9,530 bases of DNA from Oscillospiraceae bacterium (GTDB lineage Bacteria; Bacillota_A; Clostridia; Oscillospirales; Oscillospiraceae). Positions within the stretch are counted from its first letter, which is position 1, and every line of letters starts with the position of its first letter. The DNA lies in the NCBI GenBank assembly GCA_017537045.1, contig JAFYLN010000065.1, positions 1-9,530 of the forward strand, read 5' to 3'. The notes under the pieces are model-generated. The model was not told the origin of the DNA. It saw only the letters and a list, made by a program, of their open reading frames with translations, and made no database searches. This document shows positions 1-5,139 of this stretch, in pieces. A program made the position numbers and the translations under genes.

Positions 1-1017
1 AATACGCTCATCCATCGTGTAGATTTTCTGCGGTTGAGCAGTTGTAGATTTCTGCTGGGATGCAGCTTTGGTGACAGTTCGCTGTGCGTTCTGATCCAGC
101 GCAGCCAGAACAGCAGCCTTATCAAAATCATCACCCAACTTGCGGGCGGTAATGGGTTTGGTGCGGTCAGGTGTCAGATAGCTCAGTCGCCCACGGCTTT
201 CCTTGACGGTGATACCCAGCTCCAACAATTTCTCCGCAAAATCTTCATAGCTGATAGCAGAAGAAAGAACGAAACGAATCTGTTTTCTCAGCTTGTCCTT
301 ATCGGTCTCAAATTTTGTCTGCTTCACAGGTAAGCCCTGTTCTGCAAGAACGGCGTTCTCCTGATCCAGCGCAAGCTGTCCCTTTTTCTTCGCCCAATAC
401 TCACGCTCGGTGACACGATTTTTGCTGCCGTTCAGCAGATCAATTTGATACAGCCCGACGGCATGACACATCTCCATGACCTCGGAGCGAAAGTATTCCA
501 TGGCAGCATTGGTGCATCGGTGCTTCATGCCCGGTTGGGTATCGCAGGGTCTGTCCATATACGGCATGAACGGTACTTCTTCAATTCGCAGAGAATTGAT
601 AACGATGTGGACATGGATGTTGCCGCTGTGGTTATGTCCGTCTGGATGGGTGCAGACGATAGCCTGATGGCCAGGAAAATGAGACAGACAAAATTGTTCT
701 CCAAGCTGCTGCGCCCTGTCCACGGTCAGCCCGTGATCCGGGCCATCTCTGGGATCAAAGCTGATGATATAGTGGTGACTTTTTACATCCTCCCGTTTCT
801 GATTTTTGCCGTAACGGAGATTTTCCCGCATGCAGGCAATGGAAAAATCTTCGTCACCGCAGTTCAGAGTAGCAATGCGATAATCCTCTCTGGGAATGAG
901 CCTGCCGTTTTCATCTAGGGTGGGCTTCATGGAAAATTCATCATGCTCAAAAGTCAGATATGCTTCCGCCGTAGAGTAGTCCGCATTTTTAGAGCTGATA
1001 TGTTTGAATGTTGCCAA
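1..1017 (-). CDS. Relaxase/mobilization nuclease, N-terminal 339 residues (runs off left edge)
   Basis: This is the DNA-nicking transesterase that would cut oriT and lead the strand during conjugative transfer. I translated it from the minus strand: 339 codons remain open down to base 1, so the C-terminal part is outside the window. It begins LATFKHISSK and carries a histidine-rich metal-binding stretch at about residues 124-137 (T-H-P-D-G-H-N-H, then H-V-H at 135-137), the 3-His signature of MobA/VirD2-type relaxases. A likely catalytic tyrosine in the N-terminal part is Tyr18 or Tyr20; which one is not certain. The only usable start after an in-frame TAG (1027-1029) is TTG at 1017, with AGTAGG at 1026-1031 eight bases upstream. 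The start overlaps the end of mobC by 29 bases, implying translational coupling. The assignment to the relaxase family common in Clostridia integrative elements is from recalled family sequence and is strong. Confidence 0.93.
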   Translation of the reverse strand, partial: MATFKHISSKNADYSTAEAYLTFEHDEFSMKPTLDENGRLIPREDYRIATLNCGDEDFSIACMRENLRYGKNQKREDVKSHHYIISFDPRDGPDHGLTVDRAQQLGEQFCLSHFPGHQAIVCTHPDGHNHSGNIHVHIVINSLRIEEVPFMPYMDRPCDTQPGMKHRCTNAAMEYFRSEVMEMCHAVGLYQIDLLNGSKNRVTEREYWAKKKGQLALDQENAVLAEQGLPVKQTKFETDKDKLRKQIRFVLSSAISYEDFAEKLLELGITVKESRGRLSYLTPDRTKPITARKLGDDFDKAAVLAALDQNAQRTVTKAASQQKSTTAQPQKIYTMDERI

Positions 1018-1387
1018 GAGCGTTACCTACTTTCTGTAAGATTTCAAATTTCAGCGTAGCCAGATCGGTTGCGGTGTTTCGCAGTTCGGTGGCAAGCTGG
1101 GGATAGGGTGTGTGGTATTCGTTGAGACTGCGGGCAATCTGATTCAGGTTGCTGCCGATTTTGCCGTACTCGGCGGTGAGCTTGCCCAGGGCAGACAGCA
1201 GCTCGTCATTTACTGGAGAAACAGTAATGACCGGACGGATAGTTGCACCGGAAACAGCCTGACGGATAAACTCGGATTGATTCATTCCGTAAAGTTCCAG
1301 GCGGCGCAGAAAATCAGAATATTCCTCATCGTCCAGACGGGTTTTTATGGTGTGGCTGCGCTTGGGTGTATTGTAGGTTTTGGGCAT
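989..1387 (-). CDS. mobC: MobC-type mobilization accessory protein
   Basis: This 132-aa relaxosome accessory protein would bind oriT and help the relaxase melt and nick it. Residues about 12-47 have the layout of a ribbon-helix-helix DNA-binding domain (a short basic strand, then two helices ending in SEFIRQAVSG). Residues 73-90 (EYGKIGSNLNQIARSLNE) match the conserved C-terminal signature of the bacterial MobC family. The ATG at 1387 has an AAAGGAG site at 1396-1402, nine bases upstream. The gene is first in the mobC-relaxase operon; its 3' end overlaps the relaxase start in another frame, and its upstream flank is the hairpin-rich oriT candidate. Binding of the adjacent repeats, and thereby repression of its own operon, would be typical of such proteins but is inferred. 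Confidence 0.92.
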   Translation of the reverse strand: MPKTYNTPKRSHTIKTRLDDEEYSDFLRRLELYGMNQSEFIRQAVSGATIRPVITVSPVNDELLSALGKLTAEYGKIGSNLNQIARSLNEYHTPYPQLATELRNTATDLATLKFEILQKVGNALGNIQTYQL

Positions 1388-1418
1388 AGTCGAAAACTCC
1401 TTTCATGTTTTTTTGATA

Positions 1419-1451
1419 ACGGCGAAGCCGTCCGCTTCTGCGAAAGCAGAA
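1419..1451. repeat. Two tandem small hairpins upstream of mobC
   Basis: ACGGC (1419-1423) pairs with GCCGT (1427-1431) around a GAA loop. Immediately after, TTCTGC (1436-1441) pairs with GCAGAA (1446-1451) around a GAAA tetraloop. Both stems are perfect. They lie between the mobC ribosome binding site and the larger repeat at 1464-1483, a position suited to MobC or relaxase recognition or to leader-mRNA structure of the mob operon; the function is inferred. Confidence 0.6.
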
Positions 1452-1463
1452 CAACAGCAGGGT

Positions 1464-1483
1464 TTGGGGAAGGCACTCCCCAA
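1464..1483. repeat. Perfect 7-bp inverted repeat, candidate relaxase recognition hairpin
   Basis: TTGGGGA (1464-1470) and TCCCCAA (1477-1483) form a perfect inverted repeat with a six-base loop, AGGCAC. In many mobilizable elements a single inverted repeat of this size lies just beside the nick site and is bound by the relaxase. This one is about 75 bases from the mobC start, so it is my first choice for the oriT core. No nick-site consensus could be confirmed. Confidence 0.55.
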
Positions 1484-1545
1484 CAAGATTCCATGCGGGA
1501 CAAATGAGCGAAAGGCGAAATTTGGACCCATGGTAAAATCTTGCT

Positions 1546-1562
1546 CTACGCAACTCCCGTAG
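1546..1562. repeat. Short inverted repeat inside the oriT candidate
   Basis: CTACG (1546-1550) pairs with CGTAG (1558-1562) across seven bases. At 5 bp it could be chance on its own; it is listed because it lies in the middle of the array of stronger repeats. Confidence 0.35.
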
Positions 1563-1598
1563 CCCCGGTCGTTGCCTTTGGAAAAATGGATAGAAAAA

Positions 1599-1630
1599 GC
1601 GCCACGGATTTTTGAAAAAATCTGCGGCGC
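1599..1630. repeat. Long imperfect hairpin (about 14 pairs)
   Basis: GCGCC (1599-1603) pairs with GGCGC (1626-1630). After one A/C mismatch the stem continues through C1605-G1624, G1606-T1623 (wobble), GGA/TCT-side pairs and a T-run paired to an A-run, up to a TGAA tip near 1613-1616. The stem is closed at the base by GC pairs and AT-rich at the top. No T-tract follows the stem in either direction, so it does not look like a classical terminator. Cruciform or relaxosome structure, or mRNA structure, is possible. Confidence 0.6.
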
Positions 1631-1671
1631 CTCCATTTATGCGATATTTGATTTTGGGTTTCCATAGTGTG

Positions 1672-1706
1672 AGGGGAGCAACAGCAGTTTCGGCTGTTGC
1701 TCCCCT
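1672..1706. repeat. Perfect 14-bp inverted repeat
   Basis: AGGGGAGCAACAGC (1672-1685) is exactly complementary to GCTGTTGCTCCCCT (1693-1706), with a seven-base loop. It is the strongest single stem in the region, GC-rich and free of mismatches. Neither strand has a T-tract after it, which argues against a simple intrinsic terminator. It could be a protein-binding cruciform, a barrier between the upstream small gene and the mob operon, or part of oriT. Confidence 0.7.
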
Positions 1707-1712
1707 TGGTTG

Positions 1713-1808
1713 CCTGTCAGCAAAATCAGGTGAGACTGTCAACGGCGGGCGAAGCCCGTTCATCTTGACCGTTGACTGGCTCGGCTGGTTTTGCTATTTG
1801 CCAACAGG
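1713..1808. repeat. Nested four-arm inverted repeat structure
   Basis: Several arm pairs nest inside one another. CCTGT (1713-1717) pairs with ACAGG (1804-1808). AGCAAAATCAG (1719-1729) pairs with CTGGTTTTGCT (1785-1795), with one T-G wobble. GTCAACGG (1738-1745) pairs with CCGTTGAC (1769-1776). CGGGC (1746-1750) pairs with GCCCG (1754-1758) around GAA. All are colinear, so the segment can fold into one long, interrupted hairpin of almost 100 bases. Such a layout is far from chance expectation and points to a conserved structured DNA or RNA element. Confidence 0.7.
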
Positions 1809-1835
1809 TCGTCGTAGGGGAAAACTCTTGCGGAA

Positions 1836-2129
1836 TTATTTGCCTTGTCTGTAAATTCCATTTTTCTTCGCAAGCTCGCTGGCAGCAGCTTTGCGTTCCT
1901 CACTGTACGGAGCTGTCAGGCCAATACTGATTCTGTTCTTGTCGATTTCAAAGCGCAGACCGCCCTGCTCATCATCGTCCGTCTGCTGACATAACTCCGG
2001 GTACTTGGCAGCATAAGAACGCAAACGCTTTTTCAATACTGTGTCATGGGTGTAAATTTCTGCGATGGGGTCTTTGGCATTGCAAAAGACCTCTGTAACT
2101 TTCTGCTTCTTGGTAAGTCCTGTTCTCAT
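1836..2129 (-). CDS. Conserved-type hypothetical protein, 97 aa
   Basis: This is a small, soluble, charged protein with no signal peptide or membrane segment. The N-terminus is basic (MRTGLTKKQKVTEVF), followed by a region with EIYTHDTVLKKRLRSYAAKY, an acidic DDDE patch at about residues 51-54, a GGLRFEIDK strand-like segment, and a Lys/Arg-rich C-terminus containing APYSEERKAAASELAKKNG. The ATG at 2129 has a perfect AGGAGG at 2134-2139, five bases or less from the start codon. I recall similar small proteins next to mob genes in Clostridia mobile elements, where they carry no functional name. I do not recognise a known domain. It lies behind a terminator-like hairpin (2149-2175) with no space for its own promoter. 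Confidence 0.82.
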   Translation of the reverse strand: MRTGLTKKQKVTEVFCNAKDPIAEIYTHDTVLKKRLRSYAAKYPELCQQTDDDEQGGLRFEIDKNRISIGLTAPYSEERKAAASELAKKNGIYRQGK

Positions 2130-2148
2130 AAATCCTCCTGATTTTCAT

Positions 2149-2175
2149 AAAAATATCCCGGCTCTTGAACCGGGA
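2149..2175 (-). terminator. Intrinsic terminator-like hairpin before the 97-aa gene
   Basis: On the minus strand TCCCGG (2175-2170) pairs with CCGGGA (2161-2156) across an eight-base loop, and the stem is followed by TATTTTT (2155-2149). That is a short but standard intrinsic terminator for the transcript coming from the HTH gene. Its T-run ends only nine bases before the AGGAGG of the next gene, so it may act as an attenuator instead of a full stop. Confidence 0.7.
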
Positions 2176-2205
2176 AAGTGATACGATTTTTCGATGGAAA
2201 GTCCT

Positions 2206-2245
2206 CAGACGATGCGGAGTATGTTCAGAACTACGCTATCGTCTG
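2206..2245. repeat. 8-bp inverted repeat downstream of the HTH gene
   Basis: CAGACGAT (2206-2213) and ATCGTCTG (2238-2245) are perfectly complementary. The 24 bases between them contain a small GTTC-A-GAAC palindrome. No T-tract follows. It may fold in the mRNA tail of the HTH gene or be a binding site for it; the function is unknown. Confidence 0.5.
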
Positions 2246-2276
2246 ATTTCCGTTTCTTCCGGGTCTTGACCGTAAT

Positions 2277-2477
2277 TCATACTTTGCGATTTGTGTGGCT
2301 TTTCAACCATTCCAACAGGTCATTTTTCATCACCATCTTACGCCCACCGATTCGCAGAGTGGGAAAGTCCGGGCTGTTCAAAAGGTTGTATGCCCCGGCT
2401 TTGGAAATCTGCAATGCTTGTGCAATCTGCTTGGCATCCATAACATCAGGCATGGCTTCAAAGGGTTGTCTGTTCAT
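2277..2477 (-). CDS. Excisionase/MerR-type helix-turn-helix DNA-binding protein, 66 aa
   Basis: This single-domain DNA-binding protein has the layout of the excisionase/AlpA-like 'HTH_17' group. Residues 11-33 (DVMDAKQIAQALQISKAGAY and following) form the helix-turn-helix, and residues 39-60 contain the wing strand PTLRIGGRKMV followed by the helix KNDLLEWL. Proteins of this kind act in mobile elements either as recombination directionality factors or as small transcription regulators; which one applies here cannot be told, since no integrase is in view. The ATG at 2477 has a GAAAGGAG site at about 2484-2491. The gene starts just 18 bases past the T-run of a strong terminator hairpin and ends 100 bases before a second one, so its expression must depend on read-through or on a promoter that overlaps the hairpin. 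Confidence 0.85.
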   Translation of the reverse strand: MNRQPFEAMPDVMDAKQIAQALQISKAGAYNLLNSPDFPTLRIGGRKMVMKNDLLEWLKSHTNRKV

Positions 2478-2494
2478 AAAAATCTCCTTTCTGG

Positions 2495-2526
2495 CAAAAA
2501 AGCAGCCACGATTTCTCGTGACTGCT
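2495..2526 (-). terminator. Strong intrinsic terminator after the ATPase gene
   Basis: On the minus strand the arm at 2526-2516 (AGCAGTCACGA) pairs with the arm at 2511-2501 (TCGTGGCTGCT) through 11 pairs including one T-G wobble, with a GAAA tetraloop. Six T residues follow (2501-2496). The stem is asymmetric: on the plus strand the wobble becomes a C/A mismatch, so it is built to work on minus-strand RNA. It lies 58 bases after the ATPase stop and directly before the ribosome binding site of the HTH gene. Confidence 0.82.
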
Positions 2527-2584
2527 ATGTATAAAATCTTTAGAGAAATACAATTCTTTTGGCAACTAATTTATTTTATGAGCC

Positions 2585-3937
2585 TTATGGTGTTATCCCT
2601 CGTAAACGACCACAAATATTTCTGAGCAAAAGAATAGACTTTTCAAATTCTTCCTCTGTATATACTCTTGGAGAGTCTGGGTGGTCAATCTTATTTCTAA
2701 TATAAGTTGGTAAAGTTTTGTAGCCCGGGCCATATGCATCTATTTTTTCATGCTGTGCAGGAACATATTCGGGTTGTGCTTCAATCTCAGCATCTGCAGC
2801 AGCTATACTTGATTTTCCTGTCTGAAGTTGAAAATCGCCATACAAAGCAATGTGGTAATCCACTGTATGAACACCAAATGCTAAATAATTAATTTCTGCG
2901 GCGGTTGCCGTAGGAAGAACCATTTTACTCATCTTATCGGCTTTAATAACACCTCCGTCGGAGGACAGGATGATAATCAAGGTGTTGTCTAAATCTTTTG
3001 TTGCGGCTTGAATAACATTTTCAGAGTGCGTAGCAAAAAATATTTGTGACATTTGCGTACCACCTTGCGAAAACAATCCCGTATAATAATCAAAAACCTT
3101 AGACTGCCATTTAGGGTGCATACTCAGCTCTGGTTCATCGATAAGTACGATACCGCCATTGAGATTTTTGCTGTTCTTTAACAGCTGAGCGCCCCTGAAT
3201 ACAATTTGCTTTTCGCCTGTACTCAGATCATCAATGGCAATGTTTTTTTCATTTTTAGAAAAAGTTACTTTCTTCTCATCTGTAGCTTCTTCGTCTACTC
3301 CCTCAAATTTGATAGTGTCAAAGAAATTATTAAATGCATTTTCAAAACGGAAGATTTTCGATGTTCTGTGGAAATCCTCGTAGCTTGTGTACTCCCCTTT
3401 TGAAATGAGCTTATCCAAAGACGAATTGTCCTGTGCTTTCACATCGACAATCAGTTGCTTAATACTGGTAAAATCATCTGTATCATCGTTGTCATAGCTA
3501 TCTGCATCTAATTGTTGTGTCGTTGTTGATTTAACGGGTTTTGTGTTGAAGCCAGAACGAGCTTTCGAATATGCACATCCGTAATGTCGAATATCGAGAA
3601 TGTCTTCTTTGATCTTCTTTATATCATTTTTATGTCCGCTTACAATAGTGGATGTATTCTCCCCCTCTTTGGTACGATCATGAAAGCCAATACTTGCATT
3701 TACATCACGGGGAGTAATCGTATACTTTTCTCCACCAATATCATAGGTAATTGACTTAAAAGGTTCAATTGTTCCTAAGTTTAAGAAGGTTGCTATTGTT
3801 TGGAGAATTCGAGTTTTACCTGTTCCGTTTTCTCCCGCAAGAACAATTGTTTTATATGGGGTTCCATCATCCTTTGTGAAACTAAGGTTTAAATCTCCTA
3901 AAATCAGATCATTGTCCCATTGTATATTTGTAATCAT
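2585..3937 (-). CDS. ABC/AAA-class ATPase with C-terminal HEPN-like RNxxxH motif
   Basis: This 450-aa soluble ATPase belongs to the SMC/OLD-like ABC class. From the ATG at 3937: Walker A GENGTGKT at 35-42; a variable, partly acidic insert at about 90-235; ABC signature LSTGEKQ at 238-244; Walker B GIVLIDEP at 262-269; and H-loop FATHSE with His304. There are no membrane segments, so it is not a transporter. After the ATPase core comes an AEINYLAFGVHT segment and a C-terminal piece with R414-N-K-I-D-H419, matching the R-x4-H active-site motif of HEPN ribonucleases. That match is a short motif only. Relatives with ATPase plus HEPN (PrrC, RloC types) are antiviral RNases; a similar role is inferred. 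ATG at 3937 is preferred over the adjacent TTG at 3940 because AGGAGG (3945-3950) then lies seven bases away. GC is about 32-40% in sampled rows, against 45-53% in neighbours. Confidence 0.88.
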   Translation of the reverse strand: MITNIQWDNDLILGDLNLSFTKDDGTPYKTIVLAGENGTGKTRILQTIATFLNLGTIEPFKSITYDIGGEKYTITPRDVNASIGFHDRTKEGENTSTIVSGHKNDIKKIKEDILDIRHYGCAYSKARSGFNTKPVKSTTTQQLDADSYDNDDTDDFTSIKQLIVDVKAQDNSSLDKLISKGEYTSYEDFHRTSKIFRFENAFNNFFDTIKFEGVDEEATDEKKVTFSKNEKNIAIDDLSTGEKQIVFRGAQLLKNSKNLNGGIVLIDEPELSMHPKWQSKVFDYYTGLFSQGGTQMSQIFFATHSENVIQAATKDLDNTLIIILSSDGGVIKADKMSKMVLPTATAAEINYLAFGVHTVDYHIALYGDFQLQTGKSSIAAADAEIEAQPEYVPAQHEKIDAYGPGYKTLPTYIRNKIDHPDSPRVYTEEEFEKSILLLRNICGRLRGITP

Positions 3938-3949
3938 CAAATTTCCTCC

Positions 3950-4897
3950 TTATTGGCAATGCTTATCTAAAAACCCACTGTACTCATCAGATACGAAATC
4001 CTCATAGCTCCCAGCAATCTTCGCAATATGCTTGCTAACTGCCCCGGCGGTTTTGAATCCAACTGCATCTGCGATTTCCTGCAAGGAATAACCGTCATAG
4101 CGCATCTGCAAAATCTTTGCGTCTTGCTCCGTCAATTTGCCTTTAAACTCCTCAATGTGGAGTTCAGAAATCACTTTGGATTCAAATTCTCCACGGGGAT
4201 CAGCAATCTCATAAAGCTGCTCACCATCAATGGTGGTTCCGTTCTCCATCAAATCCTCAATGGAAATGTGCTGGGCGGTGCGGCTGTGGTTCCAAGATCG
4301 CATGAAATCCTTTTTGTTGCAGTTCTTACCGGAATAATCGTTGACCTGACGGCAATTCCAGATTTCATCAATCACCGGCTGCCAGTTCTGTTCCTCCACG
4401 ATCATATCGGTTAGATTGCCCACAAGGTTGCCGAAGTACTTGTAGCTGAGCCACGGCAGTTCGTTGTCCTTGTCCATCAGGAATAACCTCTGGAAGCTCC
4501 ATTCCATTTCGTTCTCGAACTTCTTGCGGAAATGCTTGATGATTTCATAGGACAATCGCCATAGTGGGAAGTCACCGGAGTAGTGGGACCAATCGCCGGG
4601 AATATCGTGGTGTGTCCCGTCCTGATGGGGTATCTGGAAAAACTGCCATGCAGACCAAGCGTAGCAGTCCCAGACCAGTTCCAGAAAACTGTCCGTCTGG
4701 ATCATGGCTGTGTATTTCTCGGATTGCAGCACCTGATGGATGTTGCGTGGCAGTTCCAAATATTCTGCTCGTTTTTCCACCAGTTCTTTTGGCAGCGCAT
4801 AGAACAGTGTCAGCCAGGATAGATTGCTGGACTGCGGGATTTCTATTATCGTCTGCGGCAGCACGACGATAAAGCTGTAAGGGCTGATATTTGCCAT
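3950..4897 (-). CDS. Sigma-70-region-4-like HTH protein, 315 aa
   Basis: The C-terminal residues 254-294 (KLTEQDAKILQMRYDGYSLQ, then EIADAVGFKTAGAVSKHIAK) form a clear helix-turn-helix of the sigma-70 region 4 type. The N-terminal 240 residues are unusual: tryptophan- and aromatic-rich (about ten Trp between 28 and 202), without a recognisable sigma region 2, so it may not be a working sigma factor. It could instead be a DNA-binding regulator that borrowed the region 4 fold. ATG at 4897 is chosen over ATG at 4933 because GAGGTG lies six bases before it and the protein then starts MANISPYSF. The stop codon is 12 bases from the ATPase start and abuts the ATPase Shine-Dalgarno site, so the two genes form an operon. 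GC is near 45-53% in sampled rows, higher than in the ATPase. Confidence 0.72.
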   Translation of the reverse strand: MANISPYSFIVVLPQTIIEIPQSSNLSWLTLFYALPKELVEKRAEYLELPRNIHQVLQSEKYTAMIQTDSFLELVWDCYAWSAWQFFQIPHQDGTHHDIPGDWSHYSGDFPLWRLSYEIIKHFRKKFENEMEWSFQRLFLMDKDNELPWLSYKYFGNLVGNLTDMIVEEQNWQPVIDEIWNCRQVNDYSGKNCNKKDFMRSWNHSRTAQHISIEDLMENGTTIDGEQLYEIADPRGEFESKVISELHIEEFKGKLTEQDAKILQMRYDGYSLQEIADAVGFKTAGAVSKHIAKIAGSYEDFVSDEYSGFLDKHCQ

Positions 4898-5041
4898 TGT
4901 AATCACCTCGGTTTCTGTGTTGTTTTGCCCCATCTATAATATAGGGGCATGAGATCGGCTGATTTTTTCCAATCTCTCGAAAATTTTTTGAAATTTTATA
5001 AAAATATCTGTTTGGGTGCAGATTCATCTCCATTCATCATA

Positions 5042-5070
5042 ATTGTACTCGAAATTTGTGAATAAGTCTA
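5042..5070 (-). promoter_or_regulatory. Putative promoter of the sigma-like/ATPase operon
   Basis: On the minus strand TAGACT (5070-5065, four of six matches to TTGACA) and TACAAT (5047-5042, five of six matches to TATAAT) are separated by exactly 17 bases. This puts the transcript start near 5035 and gives a leader of about 140 bases that is strongly AT-rich. It lies just downstream of the kinase terminator (5089-5130), so the module would start its own transcript. Confidence 0.5.
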
Positions 5071-5088
5071 TTGTGTTGAGCCATTGGC

Positions 5089-5130
5089 AAAAAAATAAGC
5101 GATACCTGGTCACAAAACCAAGTATCGCTT
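5089..5130 (-). terminator. Intrinsic terminator of the two-component operon
   Basis: On the minus strand the 14-base arm at 5130-5117 (AAGCGATACTTGGT) pairs with 5110-5097 (ACCAGGTATCGCTT) with a single T-G wobble and a six-base loop, followed by A and seven T (5095-5089). It lies ten bases past the kinase stop codon. On the plus strand the same hairpin is followed by TTTTAT but has a mismatch, so it may work weakly both ways. Confidence 0.88.
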
Positions 5131-5139
5131 TTATGCAGC

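Larger units (their letters stand above)
1388..1835. other. Candidate oriT / structured intergenic region, no credible gene
   Basis: These 448 bases between mobC and the next gene hold no ORF with a ribosome binding site and protein-like composition. Instead they contain at least seven inverted repeats, listed separately. Location directly upstream of mobC and the relaxase, together with this density of hairpins, fits an origin of transfer. The part nearest mobC (about 1419-1510) is the most likely relaxosome and nick region: three hairpins followed by a stretch without a strong repeat (1484-1545). The nick site itself cannot be identified from sequence alone. The element GGCGAAGCC occurs at both ends (1421-1429 and 1748-1756), each time as the tip of a GAA-loop hairpin, and CAACAGCAG occurs at 1452-1460 and 1679-1687. 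Confidence 0.65.

Noticed and set aside
445..918. A 157-codon plus-strand reading frame
   Set aside because: It is antisense to the relaxase histidine-motif region, which has clear family similarity on the minus strand.
1326..1763. A 145-codon minus-strand reading frame across the hairpin region
   Set aside because: It overlaps the mobC start and all the inverted repeats, its composition is rich in Arg/Pro/Phe unlike a folded protein, and it has no ribosome binding site. It is a shadow of structured DNA.
4935..4943. TATATTATA as a -10 box just before the sigma-like gene
   Set aside because: No -35-like hexamer lies at 16-18 bases; the nearest (TTGGAA) is about 25 away. The TAGACT/TACAAT pair at 5042-5070 fits better.
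4572..5033. A 153-codon minus-strand frame overlapping the start of the sigma-like gene
   Set aside because: It is an alternative frame of the same DNA; the HTH-bearing frame has a good ribosome binding site and protein-like content, this one does not.
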